Shown piece by piece: positions 28,447 through 36,439 of a stretch of DNA of 64,000 nucleotides. The stretch spans positions 888,036-952,035 of the forward strand of contig NZ_LMEC01000001.1 in assembly GCF_001425265.1 (NCBI RefSeq). The letters run 5' to 3'. The notes under the pieces were generated by a model. It was not told the origin of the DNA. It saw nothing but the letters and a program-made list of their open reading frames with translations, and did not search any database. Source of the stretch: Massilia sp. Root418. GTDB lineage: Bacteria > Pseudomonadota > Gammaproteobacteria > Burkholderiales > Burkholderiaceae_D. Each line of letters starts with the position of its first letter. Within the stretch, counting starts at the first letter, position 1. The position numbers and the translations under genes were made by a program.

Positions 28447-28483
28447 GCCGTCTCCTTGTTCTTATCAACTGCTTGAACTGGAG

Positions 28484-28523
28484 TATATGACTAATCACGC
28501 ATATTTGTGAAACGAAATTTCGG
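28484..28523. promoter_or_regulatory. Candidate sox operator/promoter region
   Basis: An AT-rich patch in the soxR-soxC gap contains ATATG, 10 bp, CATAT (inverted repeat) followed by further A/T runs, unlike the GC-rich surroundings. ArsR-family sulfur regulators bind short AT-rich inverted repeats, so this is the likeliest site for the adjacent regulator. A related TATAAT-containing patch (complement of 28944-28949) lies before the regulator gene itself. Inference only. Confidence 0.4.
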
Positions 28524-28546
28524 CATGTGGCAGAAAAACACCGGAC

Positions 28547-28915
28547 TCAGGCGCCGGCTGCGACCAGGATGGATTGGGGCTCGGGGCGCTCACCGCTGCG
28601 GGCCAGGATGTCGGCACTGACACGCGCGCACACGCTCTGGCAGATGCCCAGCGTGGCGGGGTCGTCGATGCGATAGTAGACCTGCGTGCCTTCTTTGCGG
28701 CGCGCCAGGATGCGGGCGCGGTACAGCATATTGATCTGGCGCGACACGTTGGCCTGGCTGGCCTCGATCTCGGCCACGATCTCGTTCACGGCGCGCTCGC
28801 CGTGGCACAGGCTGTGCAGGATCTTCAGGCGCGTGGGTTCAGACAGCAAAAAGAAGACGTTCGACACTTCTTCGAACAATTCGGCCATCTGCTCTTTGCT
28901 TAAGCGGTTATCCAC
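28547..28915 (-). CDS. soxR: ArsR/SmtB-family sulfur-responsive regulator (SoxR-type)
   Basis: 122 aa winged-helix repressor. The recognition-helix region reads NEIVAEIEASQANVSRQINMLY, split by family motifs FFLLSEPTRLKILHSL and ILARRKEGTQVYYRI. Two Cys (Cys38 in HSLCHGE and two more in GICQSVCARV) could sense persulfide, as SqrR/BigR/SoxR-type proteins do. I chose the GTG at 28915; an ATG is found nine codons in. It is directly upstream of soxC, so control of the sox genes is likely. Confidence 0.88.
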   Translation of the reverse strand: MDNRLSKEQMAELFEEVSNVFFLLSEPTRLKILHSLCHGERAVNEIVAEIEASQANVSRQINMLYRARILARRKEGTQVYYRIDDPATLGICQSVCARVSADILARSGERPEPQSILVAAGA

Positions 28916-28968
28916 GGAATTCTCATCAACGAAAAGAAGGACAATTATATACCGGGCGCCTTGCCGCC

Positions 28969-29388
28969 TCAGGGCTTGAGGTAGACAAAGCCCTCTTCCG
29001 CCTGCAACCGCGCCACTTCCGCCACGCCGGACGGCACAATCTTCGCTTCGGGCAGCAGCCTGGACTTGTCCAGCTTGCGCGCATCGAGCGTGTTTTTGCA
29101 GACGCGGAACTCCACCCCGCGGTCGGCCAGTTCCTGCACCGGAATGTCGTAGGGATTGCCGTTGGCGTTCTTCGCGCCGTCAAGCAGGAAGTCGATGCCG
29201 GGGCCATGCGTTACGACCACGATCTTGGCCGAGGGGCTGGCGTTCAGGTGATTGCGGATATTGTTCAACGCGCCCGTGGCCACGTCGCTGTTGCTGATAT
29301 GGTAGACCACCTTAACCGGCGTGGCAGCCATGCAGGCCACGGCAAACAGCGCCAGCAGCACGGCCGCAAATGAGCGCAGCATCTTCAT
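28969..29388 (-). CDS. DsrE-like secreted protein
   Basis: 139 aa. A signal peptide (MKMLRSFAAVLLALFAVACMA) precedes a DsrE/F-fold domain: VKVVYHISNSD, the NIRNHLNASPSAKIVVVTHGPG block, and a single conserved Cys in EFRVCKNTLDA. DsrE-fold proteins handle sulfur on a cysteine; secreted single-Cys members are common beside sox genes. GGAG precedes the ATG. It lies 20 nt after the SoxH-like gene and 53 nt before the regulator, all on one strand. Confidence 0.86.
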   Translation of the reverse strand: MKMLRSFAAVLLALFAVACMAATPVKVVYHISNSDVATGALNNIRNHLNASPSAKIVVVTHGPGIDFLLDGAKNANGNPYDIPVQELADRGVEFRVCKNTLDARKLDKSRLLPEAKIVPSGVAEVARLQAEEGFVYLKP

Positions 29389-29408
29389 TTCATTCTCCTT
29401 GGTTGATC

Positions 29409-30395
29409 TTATTGTTTGCCCAGGCTCTCGCGCTCAAGCAGCAGATAGCTGCCGTAAGCATTGATGCGGTTGGCTTCCTTGAACGCAGGATACTGCGCAA
29501 AGCGGCTCCAGTCCACTTGCTGGTAAGCCTCGTCGAAAGTTTGCATGTCGGCCACCGCCTTGCCCATTTGCTCTCGCAGGTAGAGCAGATAGCTGGTGGT
29601 GAGCGCCAGGTCGGCCTGGGGCGTGGTGGACGCCGGGCCGTGGCCGGGGATTACCACCTTCGGCCCGGTGGGAAAGCGCGCCAGCGCCTGCAGCCACGCC
29701 TTGCTGTCGGCGTCGCCCACAAAAGGAATGCGGCCGGTGAAGAACAGGTCGCCCGCGAACAGCACCTGCGCCTCCTCGACATACAGCATCAAGTCCTCCG
29801 GCGAATGCGCGCCGCCCACGTCCAGCAGAGTGAAATGCATGCCGCCCAGTTCGAACTTGAGCTGCTTGTCCTTGCCGAATTCCAGCCAGCGGTCGGCCGG
29901 AAGCAGGCGGGTGGCGCCGTCCACCCACGGCGCCAGCGAGACGCGGCGCTCGGCCAGGCGGGTTTGTGTGAACTCGGATGCCAGCGTGGCCTTGCCGGCG
30001 CCATGCGCCCATATTTCCGCGCCCTGCTGCTTGAGTGCCTGCAGGCCGTAGAAGTGGTCGGCATGGTAGTGGCTCAGCACCACGCGGCGCACCGGCTGCG
30101 CGGTCACGCGCGCGATCGCGCGGACCATGGCAGCGCCCAGCGCGGGCGTGGCCAGCGCATCGAACACCACCACGCCATCGCGCGTGACCACAAAACCGGC
30201 GTTGGACATGAAGCCCTTGTTCTGCGCGCTGGCCATGCCGGCCTGCCCCTGGAAGTAATAGACCTGCGGCGCCACCTGGATCGGCGTCAGCTCGACCGGC
30301 GGCACTGATTCGGCGGCCTGCGCGCGCCCCGGCAGCAACGACAGCAACAGGAGCAACAGCGTCACCATGCCCGCCGCAGCGGCATATATGCGCAT
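29409..30395 (-). CDS. SoxH-like metallo-beta-lactamase-fold hydrolase
   Basis: 328 aa from the ATG at 30395, with a signal peptide (MVTLLLLLLSLLPGRAQA). The zinc motif LSHYHADHFYG is at about 112-122, with the later ligands in VGGAHSPEDLM, FAGDLFF and IPGHGP. The closest named relatives are SoxH and the quinoprotein relay system zinc metallohydrolases. Its substrate in sulfur oxidation is not established. It is probably the first gene of the minus-strand Sox transcription unit; the gene at 30524 is divergent. Confidence 0.88.
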   Translation of the reverse strand: MRIYAAAAGMVTLLLLLLSLLPGRAQAAESVPPVELTPIQVAPQVYYFQGQAGMASAQNKGFMSNAGFVVTRDGVVVFDALATPALGAAMVRAIARVTAQPVRRVVLSHYHADHFYGLQALKQQGAEIWAHGAGKATLASEFTQTRLAERRVSLAPWVDGATRLLPADRWLEFGKDKQLKFELGGMHFTLLDVGGAHSPEDLMLYVEEAQVLFAGDLFFTGRIPFVGDADSKAWLQALARFPTGPKVVIPGHGPASTTPQADLALTTSYLLYLREQMGKAVADMQTFDEAYQQVDWSRFAQYPAFKEANRINAYGSYLLLERESLGKQ

Positions 30396-30523
30396 ATGAC
30401 TATCCTCGCAAGTTAGATGCTTTGCATCTTGCCACAAATGGGCGAGCTCAGTGAGAATCTGCGCATTTCGGGCTGCCGGCGGGATGCTATTCTCGGAAGT
30501 CCTCATAGATGAAAAGGACTTCC

Positions 30524-30943
30524 ATGAAGCGCATTTCCAAATTTCTCGCGTGCGTGAGCTTGGCCGTCTGTATGTCGGCGCAGGCGCAAAGCGCGCAAGA
30601 TATCGAGCAGGCCAAGGCTGCCGCCACGAGCTGGCTTGCTTTGGCGGACAGCAACCGGCATGCATCCACCTGGACCGAAGCGGCCGAGCCGTTCCGGAAA
30701 GCGGTGAGCCAGTCGGATTGGACGCAGACCCTGCAAGCCATCAGGACGCCCCTCGGAGCACTGAAAAGCAGGTCGGTGAAATCCGCCACGTTTGCCAAAA
30801 ATCTGCCCGGCGGGCCGGAGGGGGATTATGTCGTGATCACTTTCGCCAGCGTGTACGCCAACAAGGCGGACACCGTGGAAACCGTGACGCCCGCGCGCAC
30901 CAAAGACGGCAGCTGGAAGGTGTCCGGCTACTACATCCGATAG
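30524..30943 (+). CDS. DUF4019 secreted protein
   Basis: 139 aa. Signal peptide MKRISKFLACVSLAVCMSAQAQ. The mature part matches DUF4019: a helical ASWLALADSN region, then TPLGALKSRSVKSA, LPGGPEGDYVVITFASVYANKA and a DGSWKVSGYYIR ending. AAGGA lies six nt before the ATG at 30524, favouring it over the ATG at 30509. Function unknown. It is divergent from the SoxH-like gene and may not be part of the Sox system. Confidence 0.82.
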   Translation: MKRISKFLACVSLAVCMSAQAQSAQDIEQAKAAATSWLALADSNRHASTWTEAAEPFRKAVSQSDWTQTLQAIRTPLGALKSRSVKSATFAKNLPGGPEGDYVVITFASVYANKADTVETVTPARTKDGSWKVSGYYIR

Positions 30944-31237
30944 CCAGCTTCCGGCGAGCAGGCACGCCTCTGCGTCTTCACTCTGGCGCGGGCGCGTGCC
31001 GAGATGCAATAGTATCTCGTTGACAACACAATCCTGTTTGGCGCCGCCTTGGCCTACGCCTGCCAGGGGCGCGCGCTCCCCGGCCGAGGCAGCGGCATGC
31101 CGGCAGGCGGGAACGTGCGCGGCCAGTAAATCGGCTCCCTGCGGCAAGTTGCCTATACCGCAACGACATGAATCCCGCGAGAAGGGAGTGGGTCGTTTAT
31201 AATTTCACCTATACACTTCTCACAGATTACCTACCCC
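30944..31237. promoter_or_regulatory. Intergenic region with map promoter
   Basis: No credible gene here. A perfect TATAAT lies at 31198-31203, 34 nt before the map start, with no good -35 match at the usual spacing. The rest is featureless GC-rich sequence; the frames open across it have no recognisable protein. Confidence 0.45.
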
Positions 31238-32077
31238 ATGGCTATTACCATCCATACCGCCGAAGACATCGAAGGCATGCGCGTTGCCGGCCGCCTCGGC
31301 TCCGAAGTGCTGGATTACATCACTCCCTTCGTCAAACCGGGCGTCACCACCGGCGAGCTGGACCGCCTGTGCCACGAGTACATGGTCAACGTGCAGGGCA
31401 CCATCCCGGCGCCGCTGAACTATTGCCCGCCCGGCTACACGCCCTACCCGAAAGCCATCTGCACCTCCGTCAACGACGTGATCTGCCACGGCATCCCGGG
31501 CGACAAGGTACTGAAAAACGGCGACGTGGTGAACCTGGACATCACCGTCATCAAGGACGGCTACCATGGCGACAACAGCCGCATGTTCTTCGTCGGCGAA
31601 CCGTCCATCCTGGCCAAGCGCCTGTCCGACATCACCTACGAGTGCATGTGGCTGGGCATTTCCAAGGTCAAGCCGGGCGCGCACCTGGGCGACATCGGCC
31701 ACGTAATCCAGCAGCACGCCGAGAAAGCGGGCTACAGCGTGGTGCGCGAGTTCTGCGGCCACGGCATCGGCAAGGTGTTCCACGAAGAGCCGCAAGTGCT
31801 GCACTACGGCCGCCCCGGCACCCTGGACGAGCTGAAACCCGGCATGATCTTCACCATCGAGCCGATGATCAACGCCGGCCGCCGCGAAATCCGCGAAATG
31901 AACGACGGCTGGACCATCAAGACCAAGGACCGCAGCCTGTCCGCGCAATGGGAACACACGGTGCTGGTGACCGAAACCGGCTACGAAGTGCTGACCATGT
32001 CGGCCGGCACCCCGCCGCCGCCGGCCATCATCTCGGCACAAGCCGCAGCCCCGGCCGCCACGCCCGCCGCCGCCTGA
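31238..32077 (+). CDS. map: Type I methionine aminopeptidase
   Basis: Removes initiator Met from nascent proteins. 279 aa. Metal ligands are placed in the standard blocks: NLDITVIKDGYHGDNSRMF (two Asp), FCGHGIGKVFHEEP (His), FTIEPMI (Glu) and QWEHTVLVTETG (Glu). The N-terminal domain matches class Ia. A C-terminal Pro/Ala-rich extension of about 25 residues is extra compared with E. coli. Usually map lies divergent from rpsB; here 12 kb of other genes separates them. glnD follows 7 nt later. Confidence 0.97.
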   Translation: MAITIHTAEDIEGMRVAGRLGSEVLDYITPFVKPGVTTGELDRLCHEYMVNVQGTIPAPLNYCPPGYTPYPKAICTSVNDVICHGIPGDKVLKNGDVVNLDITVIKDGYHGDNSRMFFVGEPSILAKRLSDITYECMWLGISKVKPGAHLGDIGHVIQQHAEKAGYSVVREFCGHGIGKVFHEEPQVLHYGRPGTLDELKPGMIFTIEPMINAGRREIREMNDGWTIKTKDRSLSAQWEHTVLVTETGYEVLTMSAGTPPPPAIISAQAAAPAATPAAA

Positions 32078-32084
32078 TCTGCGC

Positions 32085-34667
32085 ATGCCAGCTGCCGCCA
32101 TGAAGAAGGAGCTGCGTGAGCAGCTGAAAAGCCAGCTCAAAGCCGGCCGCCAGACCGTCATCGCCGGGTTCCGGGAAGACGGCATGCCCGAAAAGCTGCT
32201 GCGCAACCTGCGCCAAGTAGTGGACGGCGTGCTGTGCACCGCCTGGCAGGAGGCGGCGCTGCCGCCCGAAACCGCGCTGGTGGCGGTGGGCGGCTTCGGA
32301 CGCGGCGAGCTGTTCCCCTATTCCGACGTCGACCTGCTGATCCTGCTGCACGAAACGCCGGACGCGGACACGCGCGCGCGCCTGGAAGAGCTGGTGCAAC
32401 TGCTGTGGGACCTGGGCCTGGAGATCGGCTCCAGCATCCGCACGGTGGACGAGTGCATGAGCGAGTCGCAGGCCGACATCACGGTGCAAACCAGCCTGCT
32501 GGAAGCGCGCCTGGTGTGCGGCAACCAGGCCTTGTTCGACGAGATGCAGACGCGCTACAACGCGCAGATGGACCCGCAAGCCTTCTTCCACGCGAAAATG
32601 CTGGAGATGCGGCAGCGCCACGCGAAATACGAGGACACCCCCTTCAGCCTGGAACCCAACTGCAAGGAAAGCCCCGGCGGCCTGCGCGACCTGCAGGTGA
32701 TCCTGTGGATGGTGAAGGCGGCCGGCCTGGCCAGTTCCTGGCGCACCCTGGCCACCAGCGGCCTGATTACGCAGACCGAAGCGAAGCAGCTGATGGAGAA
32801 GGAGCGCGCCTTCAAGGACATCCGCGTGCGCCTGCACCTGCACGCCGGCCGCCGCGAGGACCGCCTGGTGTTCGACGTGCAGACCGCCATCGCCGAAACG
32901 CTGGGCCTGACCGCGCAAGGCAGCGGCGCCCACATGCGCCGCGCCAGCGAGTTCCTGATGCAGCGCTACTACTGGGCCGCCAAGACGGTGACCCAGCTGA
33001 ACACCATCCTGCTGCAGAACATCGAAGCGCAGCTGTTCCCGCAGCCTTGCGAGCAGACCCCGATCAACGCCCGCTTCAATGAAGTGAACGGCTTTATCGA
33101 CATTGCAGCGGACGACACTTTCGTGCAGACGCCGTCGGCCATGCTGGAAGTGTTCGTGCTGATGACCGAGCGCCCCGCCCTGAAAGGCATGACGGCCCGC
33201 ACCACGCGCGCGCTGTGGCACGAGCGCTTCAAGATCGACGCGGCCTTCCGCCACGATCCGGTGAACCGCGCCTATTTCCTGCGCATCCTGCAGGCGCCGG
33301 TAGGCATGCTGCACGCGCTGCGGCGCATGAACGAGCTGTCGCTGCTGGGCCGCTACCTGCCCAACTTCCGCAAGATCGTCGGCCAGATGCAGCACGACCT
33401 GTTCCACGTCTACACGGTGGACCAGCACATCCTGATGGTGGTGCGCAATATGCGCCGCTTCACGATGACCGAGCACGCGCACGAATACCCGTTCTGCAGC
33501 CAGCTGATGGCGAACTTCCCCAACCACTGGCTGCTGTACGTGGCTGCGCTGTTCCACGACATCGCCAAGGGCCGGGGCGGCGACCATTCCAAGCTGGGCG
33601 TGGCGGACGCGGCGCAGTTCTGCCAGGACCACGGCATGAACGAGACCGACACCGAACTGGTGACCTTCCTGGTCGAGCAGCACCTGACCATGTCGCAAGT
33701 GGCGCAGAAGCAGGACCTGTCGGACCCGGACGTGATCGAAGCCTTCGCCAAGCTGGTGAAGGACGAACGCCACCTGACCGCGCTGTACCTGCTGACGGTG
33801 TCCGACATCCGCGGCACCAGCCCCAAGGTATGGAACGCCTGGAAGGCCAAGCTGCTGGAAGACCTGTACCGCATCACCCTGCGCGTGCTGGGCGGCGAGC
33901 CGCATTCGGCCGACCGCGAACTGAAGAACCGCCAGGAGGAGGCGCTGGCCACGCTGCGCCTGTACGGCCTGCCGCCGGACGCGCACGAGCCGCTGTGGAA
34001 GCAGCTCGACATGGCCTACTTCCTGCGCCATGACGCCTCCGACATCGCCTGGCAGACCCGCGCGCTGTATGACCGCATGGACAGCGCCAAGCCGGTGGTA
34101 AAGTGCCGCCTGGCGCCCATCGGCGAAGGCTTGCAGGTGGCGGTCTACGTACAGGACCAGCCGGACCTGTTCGCGCGCATCTGCAGCTATTTCGACCGCA
34201 AGAACTTCAGCATCCTGGACGCAAAAATCCACACCACGCGCCACGGCTACGCGCTGGACACCTTCCTGGTGACGGAGCAGAATTTCGCCAAGAGCTACCG
34301 CGACATCATCAGCCTGATCGAGCACGAGCTGTGCGAGCTGCTGCAGTCGCAGGCCGAGCTGCCGGCGCCGACCAAGGGCCGCTTGTCGCGCCTGTCGCGC
34401 ACCTTCCCGATCCAGCCGACCGTCGACTTGCGGCCGGATGAACGGGGCCAGTACTACCTGCTGTCGGTGGCGGCCAACGACCGCACCGGCTTGCTGTATT
34501 CGATCGCCAACGTGCTGACCAAATACCGCATCAACCTGCACACGGCCAAGGTGATGACCCTGGGCGAGCGGGTCGAGGACGTGTTCCTCGTCGACGGCGC
34601 CGCGCTCAACAACGCGCGCAACCAGCTCCAGCTGGAAACCGACCTGCTGGAAGCGCTGAAGGTTTAA
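32085..34667 (+). CDS. glnD: [Protein-PII] uridylyltransferase/uridylyl-removing enzyme
   Basis: Central nitrogen sensor: modifies PII proteins according to glutamine. 860 aa, the usual length. The N-terminal nucleotidyltransferase has GGFGRGELFPYSDVDLL (69-85). A central HD domain carries LFHDIAKGRGGDHS (about 486-499). Two C-terminal ACT domains begin near LQVAVYVQDQPDLFARI and YLLSVAANDRTGLLYSI and bind glutamine. An ATG at 32100 is an alternative start. The long open frame on the opposite strand is a GC-driven shadow. Confidence 0.97.
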   Translation: MPAAAMKKELREQLKSQLKAGRQTVIAGFREDGMPEKLLRNLRQVVDGVLCTAWQEAALPPETALVAVGGFGRGELFPYSDVDLLILLHETPDADTRARLEELVQLLWDLGLEIGSSIRTVDECMSESQADITVQTSLLEARLVCGNQALFDEMQTRYNAQMDPQAFFHAKMLEMRQRHAKYEDTPFSLEPNCKESPGGLRDLQVILWMVKAAGLASSWRTLATSGLITQTEAKQLMEKERAFKDIRVRLHLHAGRREDRLVFDVQTAIAETLGLTAQGSGAHMRRASEFLMQRYYWAAKTVTQLNTILLQNIEAQLFPQPCEQTPINARFNEVNGFIDIAADDTFVQTPSAMLEVFVLMTERPALKGMTARTTRALWHERFKIDAAFRHDPVNRAYFLRILQAPVGMLHALRRMNELSLLGRYLPNFRKIVGQMQHDLFHVYTVDQHILMVVRNMRRFTMTEHAHEYPFCSQLMANFPNHWLLYVAALFHDIAKGRGGDHSKLGVADAAQFCQDHGMNETDTELVTFLVEQHLTMSQVAQKQDLSDPDVIEAFAKLVKDERHLTALYLLTVSDIRGTSPKVWNAWKAKLLEDLYRITLRVLGGEPHSADRELKNRQEEALATLRLYGLPPDAHEPLWKQLDMAYFLRHDASDIAWQTRALYDRMDSAKPVVKCRLAPIGEGLQVAVYVQDQPDLFARICSYFDRKNFSILDAKIHTTRHGYALDTFLVTEQNFAKSYRDIISLIEHELCELLQSQAELPAPTKGRLSRLSRTFPIQPTVDLRPDERGQYYLLSVAANDRTGLLYSIANVLTKYRINLHTAKVMTLGERVEDVFLVDGAALNNARNQLQLETDLLEALKV

Positions 34668-34673
34668 CCCCAC

Positions 34674-34761
34674 GGCGGGTTACGGCTGCGCCTAACCCGC
34701 CCTACGGGCACCATGGTCCTTTGCCATGGCCGTAGGGCGGGTTAGCGTAGCGTAACCCGCC
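34674..34761. repeat. REP/BIME-like palindromic repeat, copy 3
   Basis: Arms GGCGGGTTACGG...TAACCCGCCCTACG (34674-34706) and CGTAGGGCGGGTTAGC...TAACCCGCC (34731-34761), with a palindromic spacer containing CCATGG. It fills the glnD-pseudouridine synthase gap. Near-identical to the units at 1862 and 13676. Confidence 0.85.
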
Positions 34762-34778
34762 AACAACGAACGAAAAAA

Positions 34779-35528
34779 ATGTCTGAAGAACTCTTACGCC
34801 TGTCCAAACGCATGTCCGAACTGGGCTTGTGCTCCCGCCGCGAAGCCGATGAATGGATCGCCCGCGGCTGGGTGCGCGTGGACGGCCAGGTGGTGTCCGA
34901 ACTGGGCACCAAGATTTACCCGAGCCAGCGCGTCACCGTCGAGCGCCAGGCCGCTGCCGAGCAGTCCAAGCGCGTCACCATCCTGATCAACAAGCCGGTC
35001 GGCTTCGTCAGCGGCCAGGCCGAGGACGGCTACACGCCCGCCATCGCCCTGATCAAGCCGGAAAACCGCTGGGCCGAGGACGACGCGCCCGAGAATTTCC
35101 ACCCCACCCAGCTGCGCAGCCTGGTGCCCGCCGGCCGCCTGGACATCGATTCGGTCGGCCTGCTGGTGCTGACCCAGGACGGCCGCGTCGCCAAGACCCT
35201 GATCGGCGAGCACACCAACATCGACAAGGAATACCTGGTGCGGGTACAGTACACCAAGGACGGCAAGCTGCCGGACGCGGACCTGAAAAAGCTCAACCAC
35301 GGCCTGTGGATGGACGGCAAGCCGCTGTTGCCGGCCAAAGTGCGCTGGCAGAACGACGACCAGCTCAGCTTCACGCTGCGCGAAGGCAAGAAACGCCAGA
35401 TCCGGCGCATGTGCGAGATGGTGGGCCTGAGGGTGGTCGGCCTCAAGCGCGTGCGCATCGGCAAGGTGAAACTAGGCAACCTGCCGGAAGGCCAGTGGCG
35501 CTACCTGCGTGCGGATGAGCAGTTTTAG
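34779..35528 (+). CDS. RsuA/RluB/RluF-family pseudouridine synthase
   Basis: 249 aa. An N-terminal S4 RNA-binding domain (about 8-55: LSKRMSELGLCSRREADEWIARG) precedes the catalytic domain, with Asp in the GRLDIDSVGLLVLTQDG motif (about 120-136), then KEYLV and a C-terminal EGKKRQIRRMCE motif typical of the RsuA/RluB/E/F group. RluF-like features are suggested by the overall layout, but which rRNA or tRNA uridine is modified is not clear. It follows glnD across the REP-like repeat. Confidence 0.9.
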   Translation: MSEELLRLSKRMSELGLCSRREADEWIARGWVRVDGQVVSELGTKIYPSQRVTVERQAAAEQSKRVTILINKPVGFVSGQAEDGYTPAIALIKPENRWAEDDAPENFHPTQLRSLVPAGRLDIDSVGLLVLTQDGRVAKTLIGEHTNIDKEYLVRVQYTKDGKLPDADLKKLNHGLWMDGKPLLPAKVRWQNDDQLSFTLREGKKRQIRRMCEMVGLRVVGLKRVRIGKVKLGNLPEGQWRYLRADEQF

Positions 35529-35644
35529 CCACACACTTGCATGCAAAATGGGTTTTCCTTGCTATGTGGCAAGCCAAAGTCCTGATATGCTTGTAAACTA
35601 CCCGGACCGGTCTGTTACCGCCCCTTATCAAAGAGACACCAGCT

Positions 35645-36409
35645 GTGAACGATCCAATCCCTAACGAATTCCGCAAAGGTCCCCCCCGGCTGCAAGACGC
35701 CGTGGAACCCATTGCGGCGGGTTCCAAACCGCACGAGATTACGGATGTGGATGATATCGGCGATTCGCTGGCTATCCTGGCGGAAAACGGCGACGCGGTG
35801 TCGATCTATCCTTCGACCAGCACGGACGTGGTGCTGGGGCGCATCCAGTCGGTGTCGGACGACCAGCCGCGCTTTGTGCTGGAGCTGAACGAAGGCGAGA
35901 AACTGCCGCCGGGCGAAGCCACCTTCGTGGCCTGGCTGCGCAGCGCCAAGCTGCAGTTCACCTTGTCCGATCCGGCCTGGAATGGCATGCCGGAACAGCC
36001 GCAGCTGATCCCGCTGGAATTCCCCGAGCGCTGCCAGGTGCTGAACCGGCGCGCCACGGCGCGCCTGGAAACGCCGCTGGGCGTGTATTTCACCGCCTCG
36101 TTTGTCCTGAACGGCAAGCCTTACGAATTGCAGCTGTACGACTTTTCGCAGGGCGGCGTGGGCATGCGCTGCGCGCCGCGCGACGCGCAGGGTTTGCACG
36201 TGGGGCGCAAGCTGCAGCGCGTGCGCCTGGAACTGGGACCGGACGCGGTAATCATCGCCGACCTGGAGATCCGCCTGTCGCGCACCTACCGCTCCTTCCT
36301 GCTCGGCGAGCAGGTGCAGATCGGCTGCCAGTTCCTGAATATGTCCGAGAGCATGAAGGACGACCTGGCCAAGCTGATCGACAAGATGAACAGCCGCCAT
36401 AAACGTTAA
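35645..36409 (+). CDS. YcgR-type PilZ flagellar brake protein
   Basis: 254 aa. The N-terminal YcgR domain (about 35-125) is followed by a C-terminal PilZ domain. C-di-GMP contact motifs are intact: RRATAR (the RxxxR part, about 137-142) and DFSQGGVGMR (the D-x-S-x-x-G part). Such proteins bind c-di-GMP and slow the flagellar motor. The start is a GTG at 35645. It is convergent with the histidine kinase. No flagellar gene is in the window. Confidence 0.9.
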   Translation: MNDPIPNEFRKGPPRLQDAVEPIAAGSKPHEITDVDDIGDSLAILAENGDAVSIYPSTSTDVVLGRIQSVSDDQPRFVLELNEGEKLPPGEATFVAWLRSAKLQFTLSDPAWNGMPEQPQLIPLEFPERCQVLNRRATARLETPLGVYFTASFVLNGKPYELQLYDFSQGGVGMRCAPRDAQGLHVGRKLQRVRLELGPDAVIIADLEIRLSRTYRSFLLGEQVQIGCQFLNMSESMKDDLAKLIDKMNSRHKR

Positions 36410-36439
36410 ACACAAACGTTAAACACGAGCGCTAAACCA
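36401..36439. repeat. 13-bp tandem repeat between convergent genes
   Basis: Two exact copies of AAACGTTAAACAC (36401-36426) and a degenerate third (36427-36439). The first contains the stop codon of the PilZ gene and the third the stop codon of the kinase gene, so the repeat carries stop codons for both strands. Confidence 0.8.

Noticed and set aside
30503..31147. Minus-strand frame across the DUF4019 gene and the gap before map
   Set aside because: It is antisense to a gene with a good signal peptide and ribosome binding site, and its own product is unlike any family I know.
32028..34673. Open frame of about 880 codons on the minus strand opposite glnD
   Set aside because: It mirrors glnD along its whole length, has no recognisable domain and is rich in His/Arg/Gln/Val as expected for an antisense shadow in GC-rich DNA.
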